From assembly GCA_023480885.1 (NCBI GenBank), contig JAMCWX010000049.1, positions 1-64,000 on the forward strand: a stretch of 64,000 bases of DNA, given 5' to 3'. The translations under genes were made by a program, and so were the position numbers. The notes below the pieces were generated by a model. It searched no databases and had not been told where the DNA came from. It saw nothing but the letters and a program-made list of their open reading frames with translations. This document shows, one piece after another, positions 8,223 through 15,243 of the stretch. How positions within the stretch are numbered: position 1 is the first letter of the stretch; the number at the start of each line of letters is the position of its first letter. Source of the DNA: Chloroflexota bacterium (lineage in GTDB: Bacteria; Chloroflexota; UBA6077; FW602-bin22; JACPRP01).

Positions 8223-9070
8223 GCGCGACAGAGACACTCACGACAAAGAAGCCCATTACGCCTAACATGAAAGTTGGCGACGTTCTGAAGGAATACCCAG
8301 CGCTGCTGGACGTCTTCGTTGCCCAGAGCCCTCAGTTCTCACGCCTCAGAAACCCGATTCTGCGCCGCATCCACGGGCGACTGGTCACAGTGGCACAGGC
8401 CGCGGCGGTAGCAGGCTTGGATCCCGCCGTGCTAGTGCGAACGCTCAATCGGGCGATCGGCCTCGACGTGGACGCCACGATGCCGATAGCGCTCAATTCG
8501 AGGGCAGGGACACCCCAGCCGTCGTGGGTAACCAGTGCAGTCGTTGCCGCTCAGCTCGACGTGCGAGAGGATCAGCGCAGCCACTCCGACCCCTTCGCTC
8601 GCATCATGAAAGCCGTGTCGGACCTGGATGAAGGCCAAATCCTCTACCTACGGAATACCTTCGAGCCACTCCCCCTGTACGATGTCCTGGGAAAGCGTGG
8701 ATTCGTCGCCTGGGCTCGCAGGCTCGGCGAGGACGACTGGGAGATATACTTCCTGAAAGTGGGTCGTGGCGCGTCCCGCGAAGAGAACGATGAATCTAAG
8801 GCCGAAGCGACACAGGACCAGGATTGGGAGCCGGGCACCCCAACGGCTGCCATTTCGATCGACGTTCGAGAGCTGACGCCGCCGCAGCCAATGATGAAGA
8901 TACTCAATGCGCTGGACCATCTCAAACCTGGAGAGACGCTGCTCGTCCACCACGTTCGTCGACCAGCCTACCTGTACCCTAAGCTGGCTGAGCTAGGATA
9001 TAAACAGAAGACGGTCGAGGTCGGCCCAGACCAGGTCGATATCTACATTCGCAATCAACAACGGGGATGA
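8219..9070 (+). CDS. DUF1858 plus double DUF2249 domain protein
   Basis: 283 residues, soluble. Residues 14-90 resemble DUF1858 (VGDVLKEYPALLDVFV... then AAAVAGLDPAVLVRTLN). They are followed by two DUF2249 units with the typical patterns FEPLPLYDVLGKRGF (about 145-175) and HVRRPAYLYPKLAELGY (about 245-275). DUF2249 units are TusA-like in fold but lack the CPxP cysteine, and none is visible here. Its ATG overlaps the stop of the membrane gene, so expression is coupled. Such proteins occur next to NnrS/heme-copper-like proteins in nitric-oxide and sulfur loci. Exact function is unknown. Confidence 0.8.
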   Translation: MSATETLTTKKPITPNMKVGDVLKEYPALLDVFVAQSPQFSRLRNPILRRIHGRLVTVAQAAAVAGLDPAVLVRTLNRAIGLDVDATMPIALNSRAGTPQPSWVTSAVVAAQLDVREDQRSHSDPFARIMKAVSDLDEGQILYLRNTFEPLPLYDVLGKRGFVAWARRLGEDDWEIYFLKVGRGASREENDESKAEATQDQDWEPGTPTAAISIDVRELTPPQPMMKILNALDHLKPGETLLVHHVRRPAYLYPKLAELGYKQKTVEVGPDQVDIYIRNQQRG

Positions 9071-9140
9071 CAAGGAGCATGGCCACCCACGCCGATTCGC
9101 GCGCGAAAGACCGAGGAGTGCCGACGACGTTCTCGAATCC

Positions 9141-9170
9141 TTGACACAGCAATCTGCCATGTGTTATCAT
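9141..9170 (+). promoter_or_regulatory. ilvC promoter
   Basis: A perfect -35 TTGACA (9141-9146) and -10 TATCAT (9165-9170) are spaced 18 bp. Transcription would start near 9177, just before the structured leader of ilvC. Confidence 0.75.
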
Positions 9171-9180
9171 CGACACCGAG

Positions 9181-9297
9181 TGAATCACCAGGCGATGACG
9201 GGGAGTAGTAAGGCCATCACTACCTCCAGAGAGCCGAGGGACTGGTGCGAACCCGGCAGGGACGATTGCCCGAACTCGCCCCAGAGCAGCATAGTCT
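9181..9297 (+). promoter_or_regulatory. T-box-like leader RNA, Leu (CTC) specifier
   Basis: The segment has the ordered signatures of T-box stem I: GATGACGGGGAGTAGTAAG, AGAGAGCC, the GGTGCGAACC hairpin closed by GCCG/CGGC, then GAA-CTC-GCCCCAGAGC. The codon in the specifier position is CTC (9275-9277), the usual leucine specifier, which suits ilvC. The canonical 3' T-box motif (AGGGTGGNACCGCG) is not visible; stem I runs almost directly into the terminator. The call is therefore by resemblance and needs a covariance-model check. Confidence 0.6.
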
Positions 9298-9326
9298 CCC
9301 GTCCCTTCAGGGGCGGGTGTTTTGTT
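9298..9326 (+). terminator. Leader attenuator terminator
   Basis: CCCGTCCC-TTCA-GGGGCGGG forms an 8-bp stem with one G-U pair, followed by TGTTTTGTT. It lies between promoter and ilvC, so it would act as a regulated attenuator. Confidence 0.8.
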
Positions 9327-9395
9327 ACTCCGCCCATGCCGTCTGGCAACTGAACTAATTCGAAGTAACGTGAGGAGGATCAGGAGCAAGGGACT

Positions 9396-10391
9396 ATGGC
9401 TAGTAAAATGTACTATGATTCGGACGCTGACCTGGGTATTGTTGCCAAGAAGACGATCGCCATCATTGGCTACGGAAGCCAAGGCCACGCGCACGCCCTC
9501 AACCTCAAAGATAGCGGCTGCAACGTAGTAGTAGGCCTTTACAAAGGCAGCAAGTCGTGGCCAGAGGCCGAGAAGGCTGGCCTGACGGTGAAGACAGTGG
9601 ACGAGGCTGCTAAAATGGCAGATATCATCATGATGCTCGTCCCCGATCAGGTCCAGAAGCAAATTTACTACGAGTCGATTGAGAAAGGCATGGCCGAGGG
9701 CAACACCTTGATGTTCGCTCACGGCTTCAACATACACTACAACCAGATCGTTCCCCCATCCAACGTGGATGTAATTATGGTTGCCCCAAAAAGCCCAGGC
9801 CATATGATGCGAAGGGTTTACACCGAGGGCAATGGAGTGCCTTCGCTGTTCGCAGTTTACCAGGACGTAAGCGGCAAAGCCTGGAACACGGCGCTAGCGT
9901 ATGCCAAAGGCATCGGCTCGACCAGAGCCGGAGTGCTGGAGACGACCTTTGCCGAGGAGACTGAGACGGATCTATTCGGAGAGCAGGCGGTCCTCTGCGG
10001 CGGCGTGACGGCTCTCATCCAGGCTGGCTTCGAGACGTTGGTGGATGCAGGATACCAGCCTGAACTGGCCTACTTCGAATGTCTGCACGAGCTCAAGCTG
10101 ATCGTCGACCTCATATACCAGGGCGGGATGAGCTACATGCGTTATTCTGTCAGCGATACGGCGGAGTACGGTGACTACACGGCCGGGCCAAGGCTCATCG
10201 ACGACAGAGTCAAGGCAGAAATGAAGAAGCTGCTGCAAGAGATTCAAGACGGCACCTTCGCTCGCACCTGGATACTCGAAAACCAGGCCGGTCGCCCCAG
10301 CTTCAACGCCCTGCGGCGCAAAGGGCAGAACCATCGGATCGAAATCGTGGGCAAGAAGCTCCGCGAAATGATGAGCTGGCTGCGCAAGTAA
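9396..10391 (+). CDS. ilvC: Ketol-acid reductoisomerase (class I)
   Basis: 331 residues, the class I length. It converts 2-acetolactate or 2-aceto-2-hydroxybutyrate with NADPH and Mg2+ to the dihydroxy acids of Val/Leu/Ile synthesis, in the cytosol. The N-terminal Rossmann motif is [13 protein letters not shown]. The C-terminal knotted domain shows metal-ligand segments [14 protein letters not shown] and the [16 protein letters not shown] helix. The start follows AGGAGCAAGGG. It stands alone, with no ilvB, ilvN or leu genes adjacent, and is controlled by the upstream T-box-like leader. A good terminator follows. Confidence 0.98.
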   Translation: MASKMYYDSDADLGIVAKKTIAIIGYGSQGHAHALNLKDSGCNVVVGLYKGSKSWPEAEKAGLTVKTVDEAAKMADIIMMLVPDQVQKQIYYESIEKGMAEGNTLMFAHGFNIHYNQIVPPSNVDVIMVAPKSPGHMMRRVYTEGNGVPSLFAVYQDVSGKAWNTALAYAKGIGSTRAGVLETTFAEETETDLFGEQAVLCGGVTALIQAGFETLVDAGYQPELAYFECLHELKLIVDLIYQGGMSYMRYSVSDTAEYGDYTAGPRLIDDRVKAEMKKLLQEIQDGTFARTWILENQAGRPSFNALRRKGQNHRIEIVGKKLREMMSWLRK

Positions 10392-10415
10392 GCGCACAGC
10401 TTTATACGGGGATTG

Positions 10416-10450
10416 ATAGCGCGGATTTTTCACAATCTGCGCTATTTTTC
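10416..10450 (+). terminator. ilvC terminator
   Basis: ATAGCGCGGATT pairs with AATCTGCGCTAT (12 bp, one G-U) around a short loop and is followed by TTTTC. It lies 25 bp after the ilvC stop. Confidence 0.85.
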
Positions 10451-10519
10451 TGCGTCCACTGCCCACAATGTGAATTTTCTGTAAGATTTGAAGCTGAAAG
10501 CATTTGTCATTTAGCTACG

Positions 10520-11334
10520 ATTTGCTCTTAAGATTTATGCAAGCCAGCAACTGTGGGAGGAAGCAGATATCCTCAGTCACGGCAATTCGGCGCTGCGACT
10601 CTTCCGAGAACAGAAAGGTTCCTGCGATTCGACGAGGCTGAGCCTCCTGCTCGCATGCCTGCCAGCCATTGCTGCCCTTATCCTCAGTCTCTTGCTCATC
10701 AATCCATTCCTCTCAGACTATGGCGATAACGCCCTTTATCTAATCCTGGCCAAATCGCTGGCCACAGGGCAAGGCTTCGTCGTCATCGGCGAGCATGGCA
10801 ACCCCTTTGATATGCTAAACCCGTACGGCTACCCCTTGTTTCTAGCGCTGCAAATGCTGGCCTTCGGCAGGGACCAGGAACTGGCAGCTTTGGTGTACCC
10901 CCTGAAGTTCTCAAGCGCAATTCTCTTTGCCGGCTCGGCGCTGCTAACCTACCACCTCGCCGCAAAGCGCCAGCCTCAATCGATAGCCCTGCTGTGCTCA
11001 TTCCTGACAATCCTGAGTCCCCTCGCTCTGCGATATCCCAGGGTTCCTGTTCCCGCACCTATTCGTCTTGCCCAATCTAAATTCGCTTCCAACCCAGCGC
11101 ATTGTCGAACTACTCGTTCTTTCTCTCCTCGCCGCGGGCTGGATTGCAATGGTAAGAGCAGGCCCCCACCTGGCCGAGATCTACATCCCGGTCTCCGTCG
11201 TCGCCCTATCAGCCTGGTGGCAAATCGATAGGTTTCTCGTTCCGCTCCTTCCGTTCCTGATGCTGTATCTTGCAGTCGGAATTCAACTGCTTTCTGTTGC
11301 CATCGCGGATGTTATCAACGCGGGTATGACGATG
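10520..11334 (+). pseudogene. Broken GT39/ArnT-type membrane glycosyltransferase
   Basis: The first frame reads into a typical family start: LACLPAIAALILSLLLINPFLSDYGDNALYL, GNPFDMLNPYGYPLFLAL, then two more helices. At about 11040 homology jumps to another frame (GFLFPHLFVLPNLN... LLVLSLLAAGWIAMV, AWWQIDRFLVPLLPFLMLYL), which is the family's C-terminal part. Most of the middle of the roughly 500-residue protein is missing. There is no good ATG or ribosome site at the beginning, and the end runs into a dispersed repeat. The two track ORFs here (10692 and 11068) are its fragments. Confidence 0.75.
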
Positions 11335-11340
11335 CCTCAG

Positions 11341-11416
11341 GTAGGGGCGCGATTTATCGCGCCCGGGGAGCCCTGTCCGCCCCTGAACTCCCTCTGCGAG
11401 AGGGCTAGGGTGAGGG
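11341..11416. repeat. Dispersed hairpin repeat
   Basis: Two adjacent hairpins: GGGCGCGAT-TT-ATCGCGCCC (11345-11364) and CCCTCT-GCG-AGAGGG followed by CTAGGGTGAGGG (11390-11416). Both have the look of small dispersed intergenic repeats. They sit at the decayed end of the glycosyltransferase pseudogene. Confidence 0.6.
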
Positions 11417-11490
11417 CTCGTGCAATGAATTCGCCATTAGATTCCACAGTGATGTCGCTGAAGCCATATCTCATGTACGCTTATGTGTAA

Positions 11491-12732
11491 TCAGTTTCGT
11501 TGGGGCGCGCTGCGGATTTCCTTGGATAGCTTTCCGATCAGGTAGGCCATTCGAACAGAGTTCAGGTTATACTTTGTCACAAGCAAAAGTGAGCGCAAGA
11601 ACTGCCAACCACGATTGTTTGACCGAACTGCCTCACCCCCACGAAAAGCGATGAGCCTTTTCCTGGAACTCACGTTTTCCAGAGCAATTCTGGCCTTGCC
11701 AAGAACACTCGACTCCTCGGCGATTTGTGTGATGGTGCTCGGCAAATGCGACAGAGCGTCGAAGTCAAATCGAGGCAAATGCCGCTCCAAGTTCTCGATG
11801 GCGCCGAACATCCCATTGGATTGAATCACAGCTTTCGCTGACTCCAGGAACCTCTTGACCTCCGCCGTCTTCAAAGTTTCGTCGAGCGCGCTCAGCGCAA
11901 GGAACAGTGCTCCCGTTGTCTTGTATTCCTTAGAACTGCGCAGTAAGTAGTCCCAATCTATTCCGCCATCGCCACGCATCTGCACTATTGCAGCCAGATC
12001 GCACAGATTCCGCCACTGCCAGTTCGGCGCGAAATGATGCCCGTAAAGATGCGCGGCCAGATGATGCATTTCGTCCTCAACGGACAACGCCAGTGCCTCG
12101 ATCTTGCCAATCCTTATAACTTCCGCGCGTTTCCAAAGCGTATCCAGATTGATCGCGAACGGCGATTTCTCTGATACCAGAGCCCGGTGTATTTCCACAG
12201 AGACGCCGCCATCCATTGCCGCCACCCATGGCTGTCTCACGTAATCTTTAGCGTACTCTTCATCGAGTTCCCCTTTATCGTAATACCTGAAGCGGTTCTC
12301 AGCCAGCACCCTCTCGGCGCGCTCCATTTGCTCCGGCCGAACCAGCAAATCGACGGCGCACATCTGCCGCAAGGCGATGTGCGGATACACGCTGTTCAGA
12401 AGGGCTATGCCCTTCAGCGCCATCACCTCAATTCCTTCGCGTGCTAACTTTTCGAGCAGCAACTCGGCTTCCCTTGTCAGAATGATGTTGCGAACGCTGT
12501 TCGCGACATACGAAAGCCTCAGATTAGCCCAAACATCGAGAGGCACAAGGTGTCCGAGCTTAGCCTCCTTCAGGCAGTAGAAGACGAGGGCTGAGATGCC
12601 AGTTCTTTCGGCTTTGTATTCTAGCTCCCGCCAGTTCGGAGCTTTCGCGAGGATATCACGAAGATCTTGCGCCGTCCTCTCATCGATCTCAACCCTTGTG
12701 ACTTTATGGAATAACTGCTCGGTGGACGTCAT
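11491..12732 (-). CDS. Family-5 nucleotidyltransferase-like protein (PF14907 type)
   Basis: 413 residues. The core motif LKGIALLNSVYP...ALRQMCAVDLLVRPEQM, with the acidic DLLV strand, is characteristic of the uncharacterised nucleotidyltransferase-5 family, as is the length. A later His-rich helix (DEMHHLAAHLYGHHF) is also usual. Family members occur beside HprK-like kinases in lasso-peptide and PqqD-type clusters, where their substrate is mostly unknown. The partner kinase gene is 88 bp upstream. No peptide precursor, PqqD, asparagine synthetase or protease gene is visible nearby. The start is an ATG at 12732 without a strong ribosome site. Confidence 0.8.
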   Translation of the reverse strand: MTSTEQLFHKVTRVEIDERTAQDLRDILAKAPNWRELEYKAERTGISALVFYCLKEAKLGHLVPLDVWANLRLSYVANSVRNIILTREAELLLEKLAREGIEVMALKGIALLNSVYPHIALRQMCAVDLLVRPEQMERAERVLAENRFRYYDKGELDEEYAKDYVRQPWVAAMDGGVSVEIHRALVSEKSPFAINLDTLWKRAEVIRIGKIEALALSVEDEMHHLAAHLYGHHFAPNWQWRNLCDLAAIVQMRGDGGIDWDYLLRSSKEYKTTGALFLALSALDETLKTAEVKRFLESAKAVIQSNGMFGAIENLERHLPRFDFDALSHLPSTITQIAEESSVLGKARIALENVSSRKRLIAFRGGEAVRSNNRGWQFLRSLLLVTKYNLNSVRMAYLIGKLSKEIRSAPQRN

Positions 12733-12820
12733 GGCTATGGACCACCCCCAAGATCGTCGCAGGTGACACGGACACGGTGTTCGCCTCCAAGATCTGTCAT
12801 AGTTGGCTCCAGCAGAAGCG

Positions 12821-13708
12821 TCATAAGCCCACTCCCTCCATTTTCTCCAAGAGTTCGTTCAGCACTGAAGGAGAGGAACGATGATCCTGACCCAAGAAAA
12901 GCCTGTACGCCGATGCCCTTCCAGCCAACTCCCAGAGGATCTTCAGCAGCCTGGGCCGCTGGGTTACCTCATCGGGAATCATTACGTTTCTGAGCAGCAG
13001 TCGGAACAGTTCTCTCCTGTCCGTGATCATCTCTGCAGTCGTCCTGGCCTCCGCGGTGATCCTGGGGAAGAGAACGAATTGCGGATTCGTGATCGGCTGG
13101 AACACTTCCTTTGGGTAGTAGTTCAAGACCTCGATGAGCTTCTTGGTAGGGTTGCCATCTTCAACCGAAAGCACTGAAAGGAAAGGGAGGAAACGTATGC
13201 TTTGCCCTTCCAGCCTAAATAGAAGAATGTCGTCGGCGACGATGCTGCATCCGATCCGCAACGCCGTCAAGGTTATAGTGGTCTTGCCACTAGAATGGTT
13301 ACCTGGGAAGATGAACCCCCGACATTTGTGATCGACGAAGGCAGCCGAGTGCATCACGAATATCTCGTTACTCTGTAGAACGCTGAGGATAGGAGCTAAT
13401 AGCATAGCCCAGCCTGCCAAAGTGGGCGCTATGCACGCTTCGATTGTCTTGGTTTCTTTGTCAAGGCAGACGCAGCCGGCGCTGTTGTGGAGGCGAATTC
13501 CATCACGGTTCGACGTTTTCGACTCGAACAGGTCTACGACCTTGTCACTTCCATCGACTTTGGTGAGGTTTAGATGCCAGGAATCTGGACAAACCTCCGG
13601 CAGAAGGAAGAGCCCAAATAGCCTTTGCAATCCATCTGCAAGGCACGGCTCATCACACCTGGCATCTACCTTCAGACCATAGATGTCCAGAGGTATAGAC
13701 TGTGCCAG
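12821..13708 (-). CDS. HPr kinase-like protein (HprK-related kinase)
   Basis: Walker A GNHSSGKTT and a following SIVADDILLF strand match the P-loop/PEPCK-like kinase group related to HprK. The ORF track starts at an internal TTG (13630), but the frame stays open and homologous-looking upstream (SIPLDIYGLKVDARCDEP), ending at a TAG. The best start is a CTG at 13708 with AGGAGG 5 bp upstream, giving 295 residues. It pairs with the nucleotidyltransferase downstream, a pairing seen in peptide-modification loci; the phospho-acceptor here is unknown. The non-ATG start is an inference from the ribosome site and reading frame. Confidence 0.75.
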   Translation of the reverse strand: MAQSIPLDIYGLKVDARCDEPCLADGLQRLFGLFLLPEVCPDSWHLNLTKVDGSDKVVDLFESKTSNRDGIRLHNSAGCVCLDKETKTIEACIAPTLAGWAMLLAPILSVLQSNEIFVMHSAAFVDHKCRGFIFPGNHSSGKTTITLTALRIGCSIVADDILLFRLEGQSIRFLPFLSVLSVEDGNPTKKLIEVLNYYPKEVFQPITNPQFVLFPRITAEARTTAEMITDRRELFRLLLRNVMIPDEVTQRPRLLKILWELAGRASAYRLFLGQDHRSSPSVLNELLEKMEGVGL

Positions 13709-13878
13709 ATTAGCCTCCTAATGAGAGTAATCACGCGGACCCTCCACGAGTTACAGCAACCGCTCGTGGTGCGCCACGGCTTTCTGCGGCCCCCCTTAGA
13801 GCATATTCTATTTTGTCAGTCTTAAAATCATCCTCACGCTCCAACGGTGATAGATGAACGCTTCTTAATGATGCGCAT

Positions 13879-13908
13879 TGGGCTAACGCCGTCGCCTCGT
13901 GTTATAAT
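13879..13908 (+). promoter_or_regulatory. ychF promoter
   Basis: TTGGGC, an 18-bp spacer and a perfect TATAAT (13903-13908), about 35-40 bp before the ychF start. The 13709-13947 stretch otherwise contains no convincing ORF. Confidence 0.55.
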
Positions 13909-13947
13909 ATCAAAATAGTTTGTCTCTCAGAGGTGACTGCCAGGATA

Positions 13948-15045
13948 ATGGAAATTGGAATTATGGGTCTGCCGAGCGCCGGTAAGACAGTTGTGTTCAA
14001 CGCATTGAGCCGAGCGAAGGTTCCAGTGGCTACTTATTCAGCGCCTTCTAGCGAGCCGAATCTGGCAGTAGTCAAGGTGCCAGACTCGCGGTTAACGGCG
14101 CTCGCTCAGTTGTTTCAGCCACGAAAAGTGACCCCGGCTGAGGTCCGCTACGTCGACGTTGCCGGCCTGATGCAGGGCATGGGCAGGGATAGCCAGGCCG
14201 CACAACTGCTGGCCCAACTGCGCGGCTGCGACGCGTTGCTCGTGGTTGTGCGTGGGTTTACCAACGAGTCAGTTGCTCATCCGCTCGGCTCGGTCGACCC
14301 CGAGCGTGACCTGGACATATTGGCAACCGAGCTGATGCTCGCGGACCTCGGGGTAGTGGAAAAGCGACTGGAACGGCTCGAAAAAGAAGTGCGCAGTAAC
14401 AAGGGCACCGAGATAGAGCGGCAGAAGCGCGAGAGAGAGTACACGTTGTTGCAGGGCATTCAGGCGCTGCTCGCCGACGGGAAGCCAGCTCGAATGATGG
14501 ACCTTGACGTCAACGACGAAATACTGCTGCGCGGATACGGCTTCCTGACCCAGAAACCATGGCTGATCGCGCTGAACACCGACGACGCTGGCGCTGACGA
14601 CAGCTTGATCGAGCGACTTCGGGCGCGCTGGGAGGATTCGAGAACTCAGGTGGCGGCGATCGCTGGAAGGTTGGAGATGGACCTTGCCGAGCTGTCCGAC
14701 GAAGAGGCCGCCGAATTTCTGGTCGCCTGGGACGTGGCGGAACCAGCGCTGGACCGCGTTATTCAGCTTTCCTACAAGCTGCTGGATCTCATCTCGTTCT
14801 TCACCGTCGGCGAAGATGAGGTGCGCGCCTGGACGCTGAAGCGCGGAGCGAACGCGGTCGAAGCCGCCGCCGCGATCCACACCAGCATTGCCAAGGCGTT
14901 CATCCGCGCGGAGGTCATCCGCTACAACGAACTGCTCGAATGTGGTGGTTGGGCAGAAGCTCGAAAGCGCGGCCTACTTCGCTCCGAGGGGCGCACGTAC
15001 ATCGTGCAAGACGGGGATGTGGCACAGTTCCTTCACAATGCATGA
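13948..15045 (+). CDS. ychF: Obg-family GTPase/ATPase YchF
   Basis: 365 residues from ATG 13948 (MEIGIMGLPSAGKT); a GTG 15 bp upstream is an alternative. P-loop GLPSAGKT, G3 region DVAGL and a C-terminal TGS-like domain (ISFFTVGEDEVRAWTLKRG) identify YchF/OLA1. The usual G4 NKxD is replaced by NTDD, in line with the family's relaxed or ATP specificity. A coiled-coil segment (EKRLERLEKEVRSNKG) is inserted at about 135-160, as usual. YchF binds ribosomes and responds to stress. It is a single-gene unit. Confidence 0.95.
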   Translation: MEIGIMGLPSAGKTVVFNALSRAKVPVATYSAPSSEPNLAVVKVPDSRLTALAQLFQPRKVTPAEVRYVDVAGLMQGMGRDSQAAQLLAQLRGCDALLVVVRGFTNESVAHPLGSVDPERDLDILATELMLADLGVVEKRLERLEKEVRSNKGTEIERQKREREYTLLQGIQALLADGKPARMMDLDVNDEILLRGYGFLTQKPWLIALNTDDAGADDSLIERLRARWEDSRTQVAAIAGRLEMDLAELSDEEAAEFLVAWDVAEPALDRVIQLSYKLLDLISFFTVGEDEVRAWTLKRGANAVEAAAAIHTSIAKAFIRAEVIRYNELLECGGWAEARKRGLLRSEGRTYIVQDGDVAQFLHNA

Positions 15046-15243
15046 CCGGCTGCCTCAGTTGTCACTGGCAGGTTCCCCGATCGTTCGACAACCAGTTCTG
15101 CTCGCTCGGCCCCCATCAAGGGCAATAATACTTGCCTACTAGAAGCATTCTGTAGATAATATGTGATGGCAGCAGATCGTTAGGCGCCGGGGCGTCCGGT
15201 CTTTATTGTTCATCGTCTCGGTGACGCTCAGGGGGTTTCGATA

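Noticed and set aside
9181-9297. SAM-I riboswitch
   Set aside because: Only AGAGAG and GAGGGACTGG match. The GCAACC and downstream SAM-I core elements are missing, while the stem I pattern of a T-box continues.
8979-9803. 274-aa ORF on the minus strand across the ilvC leader
   Set aside because: It is antisense to ilvC and the T-box-like leader, has no family resemblance and no ribosome site.
10692-11231. Separate 179-aa membrane protein gene
   Set aside because: It is the 5' fragment of a broken GT39-like gene whose C-terminal part continues in another frame.
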